From contig HF990791.1 of the NCBI GenBank assembly GCA_000436255.1, positions 23,458-37,701 on the forward strand: a stretch of DNA of 14,244 nucleotides, in the 5' to 3' direction. The notes beneath the pieces were generated by a model, which was given only the letters and a program-made list of their open reading frames with translations, was not told where the DNA came from and searched no databases. Origin of the DNA: Clostridium sp. CAG:1193. Lineage in GTDB: Bacteria; Bacillota_I; Bacilli_A; RF39; UBA660. Made by a program: the position numbers and the translations under genes. This document shows, piece after piece, positions 7,184-14,244 of this stretch; the stretch's first letter is position 1; every line of letters begins with the position of its first letter.

Positions 7184-9814
7184 TATAGTTAATTCTATTC
7201 TAAATCTTGCATTTTCATTTAATTTTAATGAATAATTTCTATCTTTATATGAATTTGATTTTGGTAATTCTCTTGCAAATATATCTATAAGTTCACCATA
7301 ATCTTCTACATTTGATGTCGTTTTTATATATATTGCATATGTGCCTTTTTCAAGTGAAGTTAAATCAATACTTTTATTAAACCATGCTCTTGTTTTATCT
7401 AAATTATCAGGTACAACAAGTGTTATCTTATAATCCCCATTATCTACATAATCTAAATCAAACTCATATCGTTTAAATGTGTTTATATTTTCAAATATTA
7501 TCTTTCTTTTTACATCTTTTTTAGTACTATAATCTCCACCTACATTAAATGAAGTACCAGATATTTTTAAGTTACCATCTTTTAATTCTATATTTTGATA
7601 CTGATTAAACATATTATCAGAAGTAGGTCCACTTTCATAACTTATAAGTCCATTATCTCTTATAAAAAGTTCAATAGGTATTGTTTTTAAATAATAATTA
7701 GTCTTAAATTCATAGCCTCTTCCTGATTCATCTTTATATTTATTTACTATATTAAGTGCTAAAACATTACTTAGTAGTTCTTTTGACTCATAACCTTTTC
7801 CTCTTGCTCTTATATATAATGTATAATTACCCTCTTTAATTTCACTAAAATCTAGTAAGCCATCAAACCAAGAATATGTATAATCATGTTTATCATTATT
7901 ACTTACTGTAAATGGTATATTTTTTGAATCAGTTATTCTATTAAGTGGTAATTCATAAACATCAGATGTATTTTCATTTTCTAAAACTAAATCATAAGTA
8001 AAAGTATTTTTTAAACTATTATCAATGCCTTCTATCGCAAGATAACCCTTTATATTAACTTTATTAGTTTTCTCATCAAGAGTCAAATTATCTAATCCAA
8101 ATATACCATCTTTTCTTGTATATATATCATTAACACTATCATCCATTAGTGTTATATATGAAGAATGTATATACACATAATCATTTTCCCAATCATATAT
8201 ATCATCAATAGTTGCATCTCTAATTACAGTATCTCCTCTTTCTTCACTTTTATCAATTAATGCATCACTTTGAATTTTATACCATATATCACTACCATTA
8301 ATATTTTCACCAGATACTCTACCCAATACGATAACAGGTATATTAGAAACATTGAAACTAGCTGATTTTAATTTATAAATCGTTTTAGAAGATGTATTTG
8401 GTTCACTTTTTACATCTACTACTTTATCACTTGTCTTAATACCAATTGTATATTTATTATAATCAACATTATCAGCAAAATTATCTAGAAAATAATATTG
8501 AGATGCAATTTTCTCTCCCCAGTATGGATCTGATGCATATTTTACATTTATACCACTACCTTTATTTCCTAAATGTGCCCCGTGATATCTATCAATTCCA
8601 TCCTTAGTTTCAACAAAACCAGCATTTATATAATAATACGCATGTCTATAAATTCCATCCGCAACAGTTTTATATCCACTAGCAGAATCCATTACAGAAG
8701 AATCATATGCATTATGTCCAAAAAGATTATTTTTAGTTTTAGCAAGATCACTTGTTCCCCAGCCACTCTCTCCAATAGCAGTTGTAAAAGAAATTACTGC
8801 ATTAACACCATATTTATTTTGCGCATCAATAAAAGTTAATCCTTCACCATATAATGCAGATTTATCCTTTGAAGTATAGTTTCTTGATTCTAAGTATTTA
8901 TCAAAAGTATCACTACTTATATTTGTCTTACTTCTTACTGGTAAATACATATAATAATTATAATATGGAACTTTATTACTTGCTCTTTTAACACTTTCTT
9001 CTCTATAATCATTAGTCATATCCTCTATTGAAGTATAAAAATAATTACCATCATAACTATAATACTTAATTGTATTTCCCTTTTTATCTTTAGATTCTAA
9101 ATAACTTGGTGCCTTACCTAATGCCATACTAGTTGAATAACAATTATTAGCTGTGATTTTTTTTGATAATCTATGAACCAAAATACCATCATCAGTAACA
9201 TAATAATAACTTGGGCTTTTAACTGATACTAAAGGAACAACGTCATACCCAGTATAAGTACTTCCATTTAAGCTTAATAAAGAATTAATCCATCCTATTG
9301 CACCAGACATTTTAATTTTTGCTCTAGATGTACCATTATTATAATCAATAAATGCTGCATCAACACCACCAAAATATCCATGCCCATTTATATAAGTATA
9401 AACACTATTGTTTGTAGCAGTTGTATATACATAAGTTGTAGTACTAGTTGTTCCTGTTGTATTTAAATCAACTAATCCATATTTACTATACAAAATTTGA
9501 TTTACATATTTTCCTCTTTTATCTTTCCTTTCACCTATAATAACCAATGTTTTACTATCTACATCGCTTAATTCATTTAAATGTTTATAAGCCTCACCAT
9601 AAGTATTAAAACTTTTTACATATTCTATATTAGAATTATCATACGTAGATGTATCTATATTGTTGCAACTAGTAGTATTATTCTTATCAAGAATATATGC
9701 AACATGAAAAGAACCACTACTAAATGTATAATTAACATCTGCAAAAACATCTATAAAAGGCATAATGAAATCAAATAAAAAGCAAAATAACAAAACAAAT
9801 GTAATCTTTTTCAT
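7178..9814 (-). CDS. Secreted N-acetylglucosaminidase (peptidoglycan hydrolase)
   Basis: 878 residues. The signal peptide (about 1-25, likely cut after VFA) shows it is exported. Residues 25-300 are an N-terminal region of unassigned fold that ends in YMYLPVRSKTNIS, a stretch typical just ahead of LytD-like glucosaminidase domains. The GH73-like catalytic domain is about 320-445: KYGVNAV, then GESGWGTS with the likely catalytic E349, then KNNLFGHNAYDSS. An SH3-like wall-binding region follows (about 455-555). Then come two related beta-rich modules (about 565-690 and 730-850) sharing WF-x-(G/K), a (E/D)(I/L)-x-(E)-(K)G-x-Y-x-(L/I)YI pattern and EN-x-(N)T. The enzyme should cut GlcNAc-MurNAc bonds in cell-wall glycan. 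The start has GAGGTGAT 5 bases upstream. It is divergent from the LCP gene, fitting a paired role in wall remodelling and polymer attachment. It lacks an LPXTG sorting motif. Confidence 0.9.
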   Translation of the reverse strand: MKKITFVLLFCFLFDFIMPFIDVFADVNYTFSSGSFHVAYILDKNNTTSCNNIDTSTYDNSNIEYVKSFNTYGEAYKHLNELSDVDSKTLVIIGERKDKRGKYVNQILYSKYGLVDLNTTGTTSTTTYVYTTATNNSVYTYINGHGYFGGVDAAFIDYNNGTSRAKIKMSGAIGWINSLLSLNGSTYTGYDVVPLVSVKSPSYYYVTDDGILVHRLSKKITANNCYSTSMALGKAPSYLESKDKKGNTIKYYSYDGNYFYTSIEDMTNDYREESVKRASNKVPYYNYYMYLPVRSKTNISSDTFDKYLESRNYTSKDKSALYGEGLTFIDAQNKYGVNAVISFTTAIGESGWGTSDLAKTKNNLFGHNAYDSSVMDSASGYKTVADGIYRHAYYYINAGFVETKDGIDRYHGAHLGNKGSGINVKYASDPYWGEKIASQYYFLDNFADNVDYNKYTIGIKTSDKVVDVKSEPNTSSKTIYKLKSASFNVSNIPVIVLGRVSGENINGSDIWYKIQSDALIDKSEERGDTVIRDATIDDIYDWENDYVYIHSSYITLMDDSVNDIYTRKDGIFGLDNLTLDEKTNKVNIKGYLAIEGIDNSLKNTFTYDLVLENENTSDVYELPLNRITDSKNIPFTVSNNDKHDYTYSWFDGLLDFSEIKEGNYTLYIRARGKGYESKELLSNVLALNIVNKYKDESGRGYEFKTNYYLKTIPIELFIRDNGLISYESGPTSDNMFNQYQNIELKDGNLKISGTSFNVGGDYSTKKDVKRKIIFENINTFKRYEFDLDYVDNGDYKITLVVPDNLDKTRAWFNKSIDLTSLEKGTYAIYIKTTSNVEDYGELIDIFARELPKSNSYKDRNYSLKLNENARFRIELTIK

Positions 9815-9846
9815 ATAATCACCTCGTAATTATAATATACATACTA

Positions 9847-9874
9847 ATTATAACACTTAATTAAAAACTTTCAA
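9847..9874 (-). promoter_or_regulatory. Promoter for the glucosaminidase gene
   Basis: Read leftward: TTGAAA (9874-9869), 16-bp spacer, TATAAT (9852-9847). The start point should be near 9840, giving a leader of about 25 nt with GAGGTGAT. Confidence 0.7.
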
Positions 9875-9934
9875 AATCATAGAGGTATTATTTACACTTA
9901 ATATGTAAAATATATAAATGAAATTTAGCTTTTA

Positions 9935-9963
9935 TTGAGTTAAAATACAATTTAAGTTATAAT
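9935..9963 (+). promoter_or_regulatory. Promoter for the LCP gene
   Basis: TTGAGT (9935-9940), 17-bp spacer, TATAAT (9958-9963). The start point should be near 9970, just ahead of AGGAGG at 9977-9982. It is back to back with the glucosaminidase promoter within a 173-bp intergenic region. Confidence 0.7.
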
Positions 9964-9987
9964 TATAAGAGTATGTAGGAGGCAAAT

Positions 9988-11916
9988 ATGAAAAAAATCA
10001 AAAAAAGAATTAAAAGCAAACCAGTACTTATTTCAATTATAATATTTTTATTCCTTTTCTTACTTAGTTCGGTATGCTTGATTTATTCAATATTAAAAAT
10101 TTCTAACATAGAAAATATACTGCGTTATTTAGTAGTTATACTAATACTACTTATAGTAACGTTTAATATACTAGAAGTCTATAAACTAATTTTCAAAGGG
10201 AAAACACCAGGTATATTATTATTCGGTTTAGTTCTTCTTATACTCTTTACTATAGAATCCTATACATGTGGAATAATAAATGGAATATACACTTCAATTG
10301 ACAACATATATAAAGATAGTCACACATATGAATCTAGTGTTATAACTATGTCAAGCAATAATTTTAAAAAGATAAGTGATGTAAAAAGTTCAAAAATTGG
10401 AATTATTAGTAATGAAAGCAGTATAGACGGATACACAATTCCAAATGAAATCATTAAAGAAAACAGCCTAGAAAAAACAAATGAAGTTATTAAATTCGAT
10501 ACGGTTAGTGATGTTGTACGTGCTTTATACAAAGGAGAAATAAATGTTGCAATAGTATCTTCCACATATGACTCGATGCTTGCAAATGTTGAAGGATACA
10601 ATAATATAAAATCAGAAACAAAAGAAATATATTCTAAGACTAAAACTGTGAAAAAAAGTGATACAACTATAAAAAAAGATGATAATGACCCATTTACAAT
10701 ATTAGTTTTAGGAGTTGATACTATATCAAATGATATAAGTAATGTTACATCATTTAATGCAGACTCATTAATGCTAATTACATTTAATCCAAAAACATAC
10801 AACGCAACTATCTTAAGTATTCCAAGAGATACATATGTACCAATAACTTGTATGAATAATTCCCCATCATCTAAAATTACTCATTCTGGTTGGTATGGTG
10901 AAAAATGCGTTATAAAAACAATTGAAGATTGGATGGGAATAGATATTGACTATTATGTTAAAATTAACTTCTTAGGAGTTGTAAACTTAGTTGATGCTAT
11001 AGATGGAATTACAGTAGATGTTCCATATAGTTTCTGTGAACAAAATTCAAATCGCAAATGGGGTAAAAACACAGTATATGTTAAAAAAGGAAAACAAACA
11101 ATAAATGGTGAGCAAGCACTTGCACTATCTAGAAATAGACATCCAAATGGTGATGTATGTGGTGCTGAATGGGGAAGATATAATAGTAATGACATTATAA
11201 GAGGTCAAAACCAACAATTAGTAATAAATGCTATTATAAACAAAATTACCAAAAATATAGACCTTAACAAAATCAACTCAATACTAAATGTAATTGGAAA
11301 AAACATGGACACGAATATGACAACAAACGAAATGTTATCTTATTACAATTTAGCAAAAAACATTGCACTTAATTCACTTAATGATAGCGATAATGTAATA
11401 ACATTTGAAAGACTTTATTTAAAAACATATGGAAAATATTTATATGATCCACTACTAAAATTATCATTATCAGATCAAATATATTATAAAGATAGTTTAA
11501 ATGCTGTTTTAAATGAAATGAAAATAAACCTTGAGACAGTTAAACCAGAAATGATTAAAACATTCTCATTCTCAGCAAAAACTCCATACAAAGAAGAAAA
11601 AATTGGTGAAGGTATATTTAATCAAAATGATATTAAAACCGTACCAAGCTTCAAAGGAAAAGATAAAACAATCGCATTAAATTGGGGAAAAGAAAACAAT
11701 ATAAAAGTTAATATTGAATATGAAGAAGTAGAAACTGGTACAAATGATTTTGTGTTATCACAAAGCATTCCAGCAACATATATATTTAGCAATATCAAAC
11801 CAGGAACAGAATTAAATATAACTGTTGCCAAAGTAAAAAAAGAGAAAAATCCTACAGAAAATAATAATAACATACAAGATAAAAACGATGGAAATTTAGA
11901 TTATCCAACGGAATAA
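9988..11916 (+). CDS. LCP-family cell-wall polymer ligase with C-terminal PASTA domain
   Basis: 642 residues. Three TM segments (about 12-36, 44-66, 74-98) put the rest outside. Residues about 117-215 look like a lobe of a solute-binding protein: SDVKSSKIGIIS, then a VVRALYKGEINVAIVSSTYD stretch. The LytR-CpsA-Psr core is about 237-420: ILVLGVDT, NADS (D259), SIPRDTYV (R280, D281), ALSRNRH (R382, R384) and DIIRGQNQQ (R405, Q409). These are the family's polyprenyl-phosphate and metal-binding residues, used to move teichoic acid or other glycopolymers onto peptidoglycan. A PASTA domain at about 548-615 starts with VPSFKGK and includes NIEYE, and a polar tail follows. Four extracellular cysteines (C288, C307, C350, C391) lie in or near the core. 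AGGAGG lies 5 bases upstream of the start. Which polymer it attaches cannot be read from the sequence. Confidence 0.93.
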   Translation: MKKIKKRIKSKPVLISIIIFLFLFLLSSVCLIYSILKISNIENILRYLVVILILLIVTFNILEVYKLIFKGKTPGILLFGLVLLILFTIESYTCGIINGIYTSIDNIYKDSHTYESSVITMSSNNFKKISDVKSSKIGIISNESSIDGYTIPNEIIKENSLEKTNEVIKFDTVSDVVRALYKGEINVAIVSSTYDSMLANVEGYNNIKSETKEIYSKTKTVKKSDTTIKKDDNDPFTILVLGVDTISNDISNVTSFNADSLMLITFNPKTYNATILSIPRDTYVPITCMNNSPSSKITHSGWYGEKCVIKTIEDWMGIDIDYYVKINFLGVVNLVDAIDGITVDVPYSFCEQNSNRKWGKNTVYVKKGKQTINGEQALALSRNRHPNGDVCGAEWGRYNSNDIIRGQNQQLVINAIINKITKNIDLNKINSILNVIGKNMDTNMTTNEMLSYYNLAKNIALNSLNDSDNVITFERLYLKTYGKYLYDPLLKLSLSDQIYYKDSLNAVLNEMKINLETVKPEMIKTFSFSAKTPYKEEKIGEGIFNQNDIKTVPSFKGKDKTIALNWGKENNIKVNIEYEEVETGTNDFVLSQSIPATYIFSNIKPGTELNITVAKVKKEKNPTENNNNIQDKNDGNLDYPTE

Positions 11917-11952
11917 AATAATAAAAAGTAGTTCTATTTTTAAAACTACTTT
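11917..11952 (-). terminator. Leftward terminator for the metK side
   Basis: Stem AAAGTAGTT (11925-11933) with AACTACTTT (11944-11952). Read leftward it is followed by TTATTATTTTATT, whereas rightward there is no T-run. It thus fits termination of minus-strand transcription coming from metK. Confidence 0.6.
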
Positions 11953-11953
11953 C

Positions 11954-11986
11954 AAAACTGATACACAAATATCAGTTTTTATTTAT
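11954..11986 (+). terminator. Terminator of the LCP gene
   Basis: A perfect 10-bp stem, AAAACTGATA (11954-11963) with TATCAGTTTT (11970-11979), with a 6-nt loop, followed rightward by TTTTTATTTAT. It lies about 40 bases after the LCP stop, just beyond the other hairpin. Confidence 0.88.
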
Positions 11987-11994
11987 ATCTCTTG

Positions 11995-12228
11995 TTATAT
12001 TACCCGCATATTTTTATATTTATAATAAGTATCATTACAGGGTTTTAAAAAGGATAATTCACAAGTTACTTTAACTCACTTAATTATTTCTATATAAATA
12101 TTTCCACTTTAACAACCATATAACCTATTATTTGCTTTTTTAATATTCTTATATTTTTAAAGAAGATACTCATCCAAAATTAGTTTTTCTAAATTATTAA
12201 AATAATAAACTTTATCTAATCTTTTCAT
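11995..12228 (-). pseudogene. Possible decayed ORF downstream of metK
   Basis: Read leftward from ATG at 12228, one frame gives 78 codons ending at 11995 with three internal stops (TAA, TAA, TGA). The first 23 codons are open (MKRLDKVYYFNNLEKLILDE, then YLL). Later pieces include KYKNIKKANNRLYG, SGNIYIEIIK and KPCNDTYYKYKNM. That a single frame still looks coding-like suggests decay by substitution rather than by frameshifts. No ribosome-binding site is clear. Family not recognised; in such AT-rich DNA chance Lys/Asn/Ile/Tyr-rich reading is a real alternative. Confidence 0.3.
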
Positions 12229-12249
12229 ACAAAAAATGACTAAATTAAT

Positions 12250-13344
12250 TTAATTTTTTATTTTTTCCCAAGAAAAGTCTTCATCTTCCCTTCCAAAATG
12301 TCCATAACATGCTGTTTTAAAATAGATTGGCTTTAATAAATCAAGTTCACGTATAATATTATAAACAGAAAAATCAAAATTATTATTAATATATTTTAAT
12401 ATCTCTTCATTTGTTACTTTAGATGTATTAAATGTCTCTACAAATAATGATATTGGTTTAGATATACCTATTGCATAAGAAACTTGTATTTCACACCTAC
12501 CGGCTAAATTATGTGCAACTACATTTTTTGCAACATACCTAGCATAATATGCAGCACTTCTATCTACTTTTGATGGATCCTTACTACTTAAACATCCGCC
12601 CCCAATTCTAGAATAACCACCATAAGTATCACATATAATCTTTCTTCCTGTAGTACCACTATCACCAAATGGACCGCCCACTACAAATGAACCACTAGTA
12701 TTAATTAAAATTTTAGTGGCATTATCAATTAAATTTTTAGGTATTACTTCATTAATTACATTTTTTATAATATAACCTCTTAACTCTTCAATAGATACAC
12801 CCTTTTTATGCTGACTAGAAATAATAATTGTATCTACCCTATTTACATTACCATCTACATATTCAATTGTAACTTGTGTTTTCCCATCCGGTTTTAAAGG
12901 TGTATTTACATCACATTTTCTCACATCTGCAAGTCTTTTAGCTAATTTATTTGCAAATACTATTGCCGTTGGCATAAGTTCTTTTGTCTCATCACATGCA
13001 TAACCAAACATTATTCCTTGATCACCTGCACACGTTATATCCTTTTCAACAGCATCACTTATTTCCTTTGATTGTTCACTGATTTTAGTAATAACATTAA
13101 ATTCTTCATCATATCCGATTTTTCTAATAACTTTTTTTGCTATACTTTCATAATCAATTTTTGCAGTTGTTTTTGCCTCGCCATAAATAAGTACTAAATC
13201 ATCTTTAATTGTAACCTCAACTGCCATTTTACTTTTTTCATCTTCCTTTAGTGCAGCATCTAATATTGCATCACTTATAAGATCACATATCTTATCAGGA
13301 TGTCCCTCTGTGACCGCCTCACTTGTAAAATAATATTTTTCCAT
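12250..13344 (-). CDS. metK: S-adenosylmethionine synthetase
   Basis: 364 residues; makes S-adenosylmethionine from methionine and ATP in the cytosol. Motifs: GHPDKICD (14-21, catalytic H15), GDQGIMFGYA (107-116), KPDGKTQV (151-158), GGPFGDSGTTGRK (223-235), KDPSKVDRS (255-263, K255 and K259) and ACYGHFGR (345-352). Somewhat shorter than the usual 380-400 residues. Parts of normally near-invariant loops differ: GDSGTTGRK where most have GDAGLTGRK, and GGGCLSSKD where most have GGGAFSGKD. The catalytic lysines and histidine are kept, so activity is expected. The start has AAGGAGG 5 bases upstream. Expression is controlled by the SAM-I riboswitch in its leader, so excess product should stop transcription. 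Confidence 0.96.
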   Translation of the reverse strand: MEKYYFTSEAVTEGHPDKICDLISDAILDAALKEDEKSKMAVEVTIKDDLVLIYGEAKTTAKIDYESIAKKVIRKIGYDEEFNVITKISEQSKEISDAVEKDITCAGDQGIMFGYACDETKELMPTAIVFANKLAKRLADVRKCDVNTPLKPDGKTQVTIEYVDGNVNRVDTIIISSQHKKGVSIEELRGYIIKNVINEVIPKNLIDNATKILINTSGSFVVGGPFGDSGTTGRKIICDTYGGYSRIGGGCLSSKDPSKVDRSAAYYARYVAKNVVAHNLAGRCEIQVSYAIGISKPISLFVETFNTSKVTNEEILKYINNNFDFSVYNIIRELDLLKPIYFKTACYGHFGREDEDFSWEKIKN

Positions 13345-13370
13345 AAATTCCTCCTTCTTTAGCTTTTATC

Positions 13371-13398
13371 AAAAATAAAAACTCTTAAGAAAGAGTTT
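13371..13398 (-). terminator. Riboswitch-controlled terminator in the metK leader
   Basis: A perfect 8-bp stem, AAACTCTT (13398-13391) with AAGAGTTT (13386-13379), TCTT loop, then TTATTTTT. The competing antiterminator is a perfect 9-bp pairing: TAAGAAAGA (13421-13413) with TCTTTCTTA (13394-13386). The antiterminator's first strand is also the 3' strand of aptamer helix P1. Ligand binding would therefore free the terminator and switch metK off. Confidence 0.92.
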
Positions 13399-13413
13399 AA
13401 TAATTATAAGTAT

Positions 13414-13506
13414 CTTTCTTATCGATATTAGCAGTACCACCTTACTTACTTTAGCAGGTTGGTATGAGTTCATCGAGCTAATTCTCTCCCTCATTCTTGA
13501 TAAAAG
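13414..13506 (-). promoter_or_regulatory. SAM-I (S-box) riboswitch aptamer, compact form
   Basis: Read leftward, the S-box hallmarks occur in order: TTTATCAAGAA, GAGGGA, CGATGAA, CCAACC, AAGGTGG, CTAAT and GATAAG. Pairings found: P1 13499-13505 with 13417-13423 (one G-U); P2a ATGAG (13494-13490) with CTCAT (13468-13464), followed by the G-A-rich kink-turn; P2b GAG with CTC; P3 CCAACCT with AGGTGG, keeping the bulged A. The P3 base is C-C/G-G where the consensus is G-C/G-C. The pseudoknot pairs loop ATTAG (13482-13478) with CTAAT (13431-13427), extendable by one G-C. Only about three bases lie between the pseudoknot strand and P1, so helix P4 seems absent. Confidence 0.9.
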
Positions 13507-13607
13507 TTATACCTAAATTGTACATTTTTATATTTACAATGTCAATATTATTTTGTATGCAATTAGAAAAAATGCATAGTTTTAAGTTTATGTATAACTT
13601 TTATCAA
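13497..13607. repeat. 16-bp inverted repeat around the metK promoter
   Basis: The first arm, 13497-13512, is the riboswitch's 5' start on the minus strand. It is repeated perfectly in inverted orientation at 13592-13607 (GTATAACTTTTATCAA on the plus strand), with some further matches outside (TTTA). The arms lie 79 bases apart and enclose the metK promoter. Confidence 0.75.
13517..13545 (-). promoter_or_regulatory. metK promoter
   Basis: Read leftward: TTGACA (13545-13540), 17-bp spacer, TACAAT (13522-13517). The start point should be near 13510, just before helix P1 of the riboswitch. The leader is about 165 nt. Confidence 0.88.
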
Positions 13608-13829
13608 TACCTTATTATGTCATATAGTTATTTTTTTATCTTATTGATTTTCCTTATATAGACTATTCTATTCATTTGCAATTACATAATTTTATCTATT
13701 ATTTAATTATTTGTTAATATTAAAATTTTTATTCTATATTAATTTACCAGCTTTTTCATATAAAAAATAAATTTTTTAGGGGAATTTTTAAAGTTTTCTT
13801 CTATATATTTATTAGGAGGTTTTTAAAAT
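13608..13829. other. AT-rich intergenic region before the endonuclease gene
   Basis: No ORF with a ribosome-binding site, no tRNA and no strong hairpin seen. A weak rightward promoter is possible: TTGTTA (13711-13716), 18-bp spacer, TATATT (13735-13740). That would give a leader of about 85-90 nt for the gene at 13830. AGGAGG at 13814-13819 is the ribosome-binding site of that gene. Confidence 0.5.
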
Positions 13830-14244
13830 ATGAATAAGAACGAAATAATATGCACTACTGAAAAGATGGAAAATTACAAAAATAATGAGGAAAAAAGTTT
13901 GTGTGAAAAATCATCAGATTTAGAAAAACAAACATTGGAAAAAATTACCAATTTTAACTTTTATATTGAGAATGAAGAAGATATGATAGAAAAAATGAAA
14001 ATATTAAAAGAAAAGTTCTTAAAAATAAGTGAAGATAGATTTATTAAAGGTATGCATACTGGATATGCAAACGCCGGAAGAACTTTTGAAAATTTAATAG
14101 GACTTAGCAATAATAAATTTGAAATACCAGATTTCTATGGAATTGAAATAAAAACAAAGAAAATATTTAAAGACAATTATATTCATCTTTTTAGCTCAGT
14201 TCCAGATGGAGAGGGATTATTTGAAACAGAAAGACTTGTAAAAA
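13830..14244 (+). CDS. MvaI/BcnI-like restriction endonuclease, N-terminal part (runs off window)
   Basis: 138 residues are visible and the reading frame is still open at the right edge. After a polar, Lys/Glu-rich N-terminus (about 1-70), the region 78-122 reads GYANAGRTFENLIGL, then PDFYGIEIKTKK, then YIHLFSSVPDG. This matches the MvaI/BcnI family (MutH-like PD-(D/E)XK fold), whose active site has a Glu in the T-x-E-x-L-(L/I)-G helix (E87) and D-x4-E-x-K (D101, E106, K108). Such enzymes are Type II endonucleases normally paired with a DNA methyltransferase, which would lie outside the window. The start follows AGGAGG by 10 bases, a slightly long spacing. The C-terminal half, including target-recognition parts, is not seen, so specificity cannot be given. 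A MutH/Sau3AI-type relative is the main alternative. Confidence 0.65.
   Translation, partial: MNKNEIICTTEKMENYKNNEEKSLCEKSSDLEKQTLEKITNFNFYIENEEDMIEKMKILKEKFLKISEDRFIKGMHTGYANAGRTFENLIGLSNNKFEIPDFYGIEIKTKKIFKDNYIHLFSSVPDGEGLFETERLVK

Noticed and set aside
10320..10802. Open frames opposite or out of frame with real genes (for example minus strand 10320-10802, plus 1758-2066, plus 8573-8839).
   Set aside because: They overlap strongly supported genes, have no ribosome-binding sites and show no family motifs.
13429..13445. AAGGTGGTACTGC in the metK leader looks like a T-box sequence (AGGGTGGNACCGCG).
   Set aside because: No T-box antiterminator can be paired around it and no stem I or specifier region is present. 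The same bases form the P3 strand and junction of a complete S-box fold with a matching terminator/antiterminator.
1..14244. Mycoplasma-type code (TGA as Trp), prompted by the high A+T content.
   Set aside because: All Trp codons in the recognised genes are TGG and no gene is interrupted by in-frame TGA.

Overview
The window is very AT-rich (by eye about a quarter G+C). Strong AGGAGG/GGTGAT ribosome-binding sites precede most genes. Stop codons are TAA or TAG, and Trp is always TGG, so the standard code fits better than a mycoplasma-type code. Peptidoglycan enzymes, PASTA and LCP proteins, a SufU-type scaffold and a SAM-I riboswitch point to a walled, low-GC Bacilli-type Firmicute, probably an uncultured gut lineage near the Mollicutes/Erysipelotrichia. 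That placement is inference. No insertion sequence, CRISPR array, tRNA or rRNA was seen.

Layout: (1) 114-2731, minus strand: priA (replication restart helicase) followed by sufU (Fe-S scaffold), with a terminator at the left edge. (2) 2793-6434: a divergent pair on back-to-back promoters. Leftward is a membrane-anchored protein with 31 cysteines, a pilin-like membrane-proximal region and eleven short Cys repeats. Rightward is a three-TM protein with about seven PASTA domains and no kinase. (3) 6531-7112, minus: a decayed small membrane-protein gene and a lone prepilin. (4) 7178-11916: a second divergent pair, a secreted N-acetylglucosaminidase leftward and an LCP-family cell-wall ligase rightward that carries its own C-terminal PASTA domain. 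(5) 11917-13545: opposed terminators, a decayed ORF, and metK under a compact SAM-I riboswitch. (6) 13830 to the right edge: the start of a gene resembling MvaI/BcnI-type restriction endonucleases.

The core, about 2.8-11.9 kb, reads as an envelope locus. A glucosaminidase cuts glycan strands, an LCP protein attaches polymers to peptidoglycan, PASTA domains probably bind wall material, and a prepilin and a Cys-rich anchored protein are displayed outside. Two links tie these genes together. The PASTA sequence is shared between the kinase-less PASTA protein and the LCP protein, down to a 17-nt identical stretch. A pilin-head-like pattern, including a two-Cys loop, is shared between the prepilin and the Cys-rich protein.

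The best candidates for something undescribed are the pilin-like/Cys-repeat surface protein and the four-part LCP architecture (3 TM, substrate-binding-like lobe, LCP, PASTA). The metK riboswitch is also unusual: it keeps the SAM-I core, pseudoknot and terminator/antiterminator but seems to lack helix P4.
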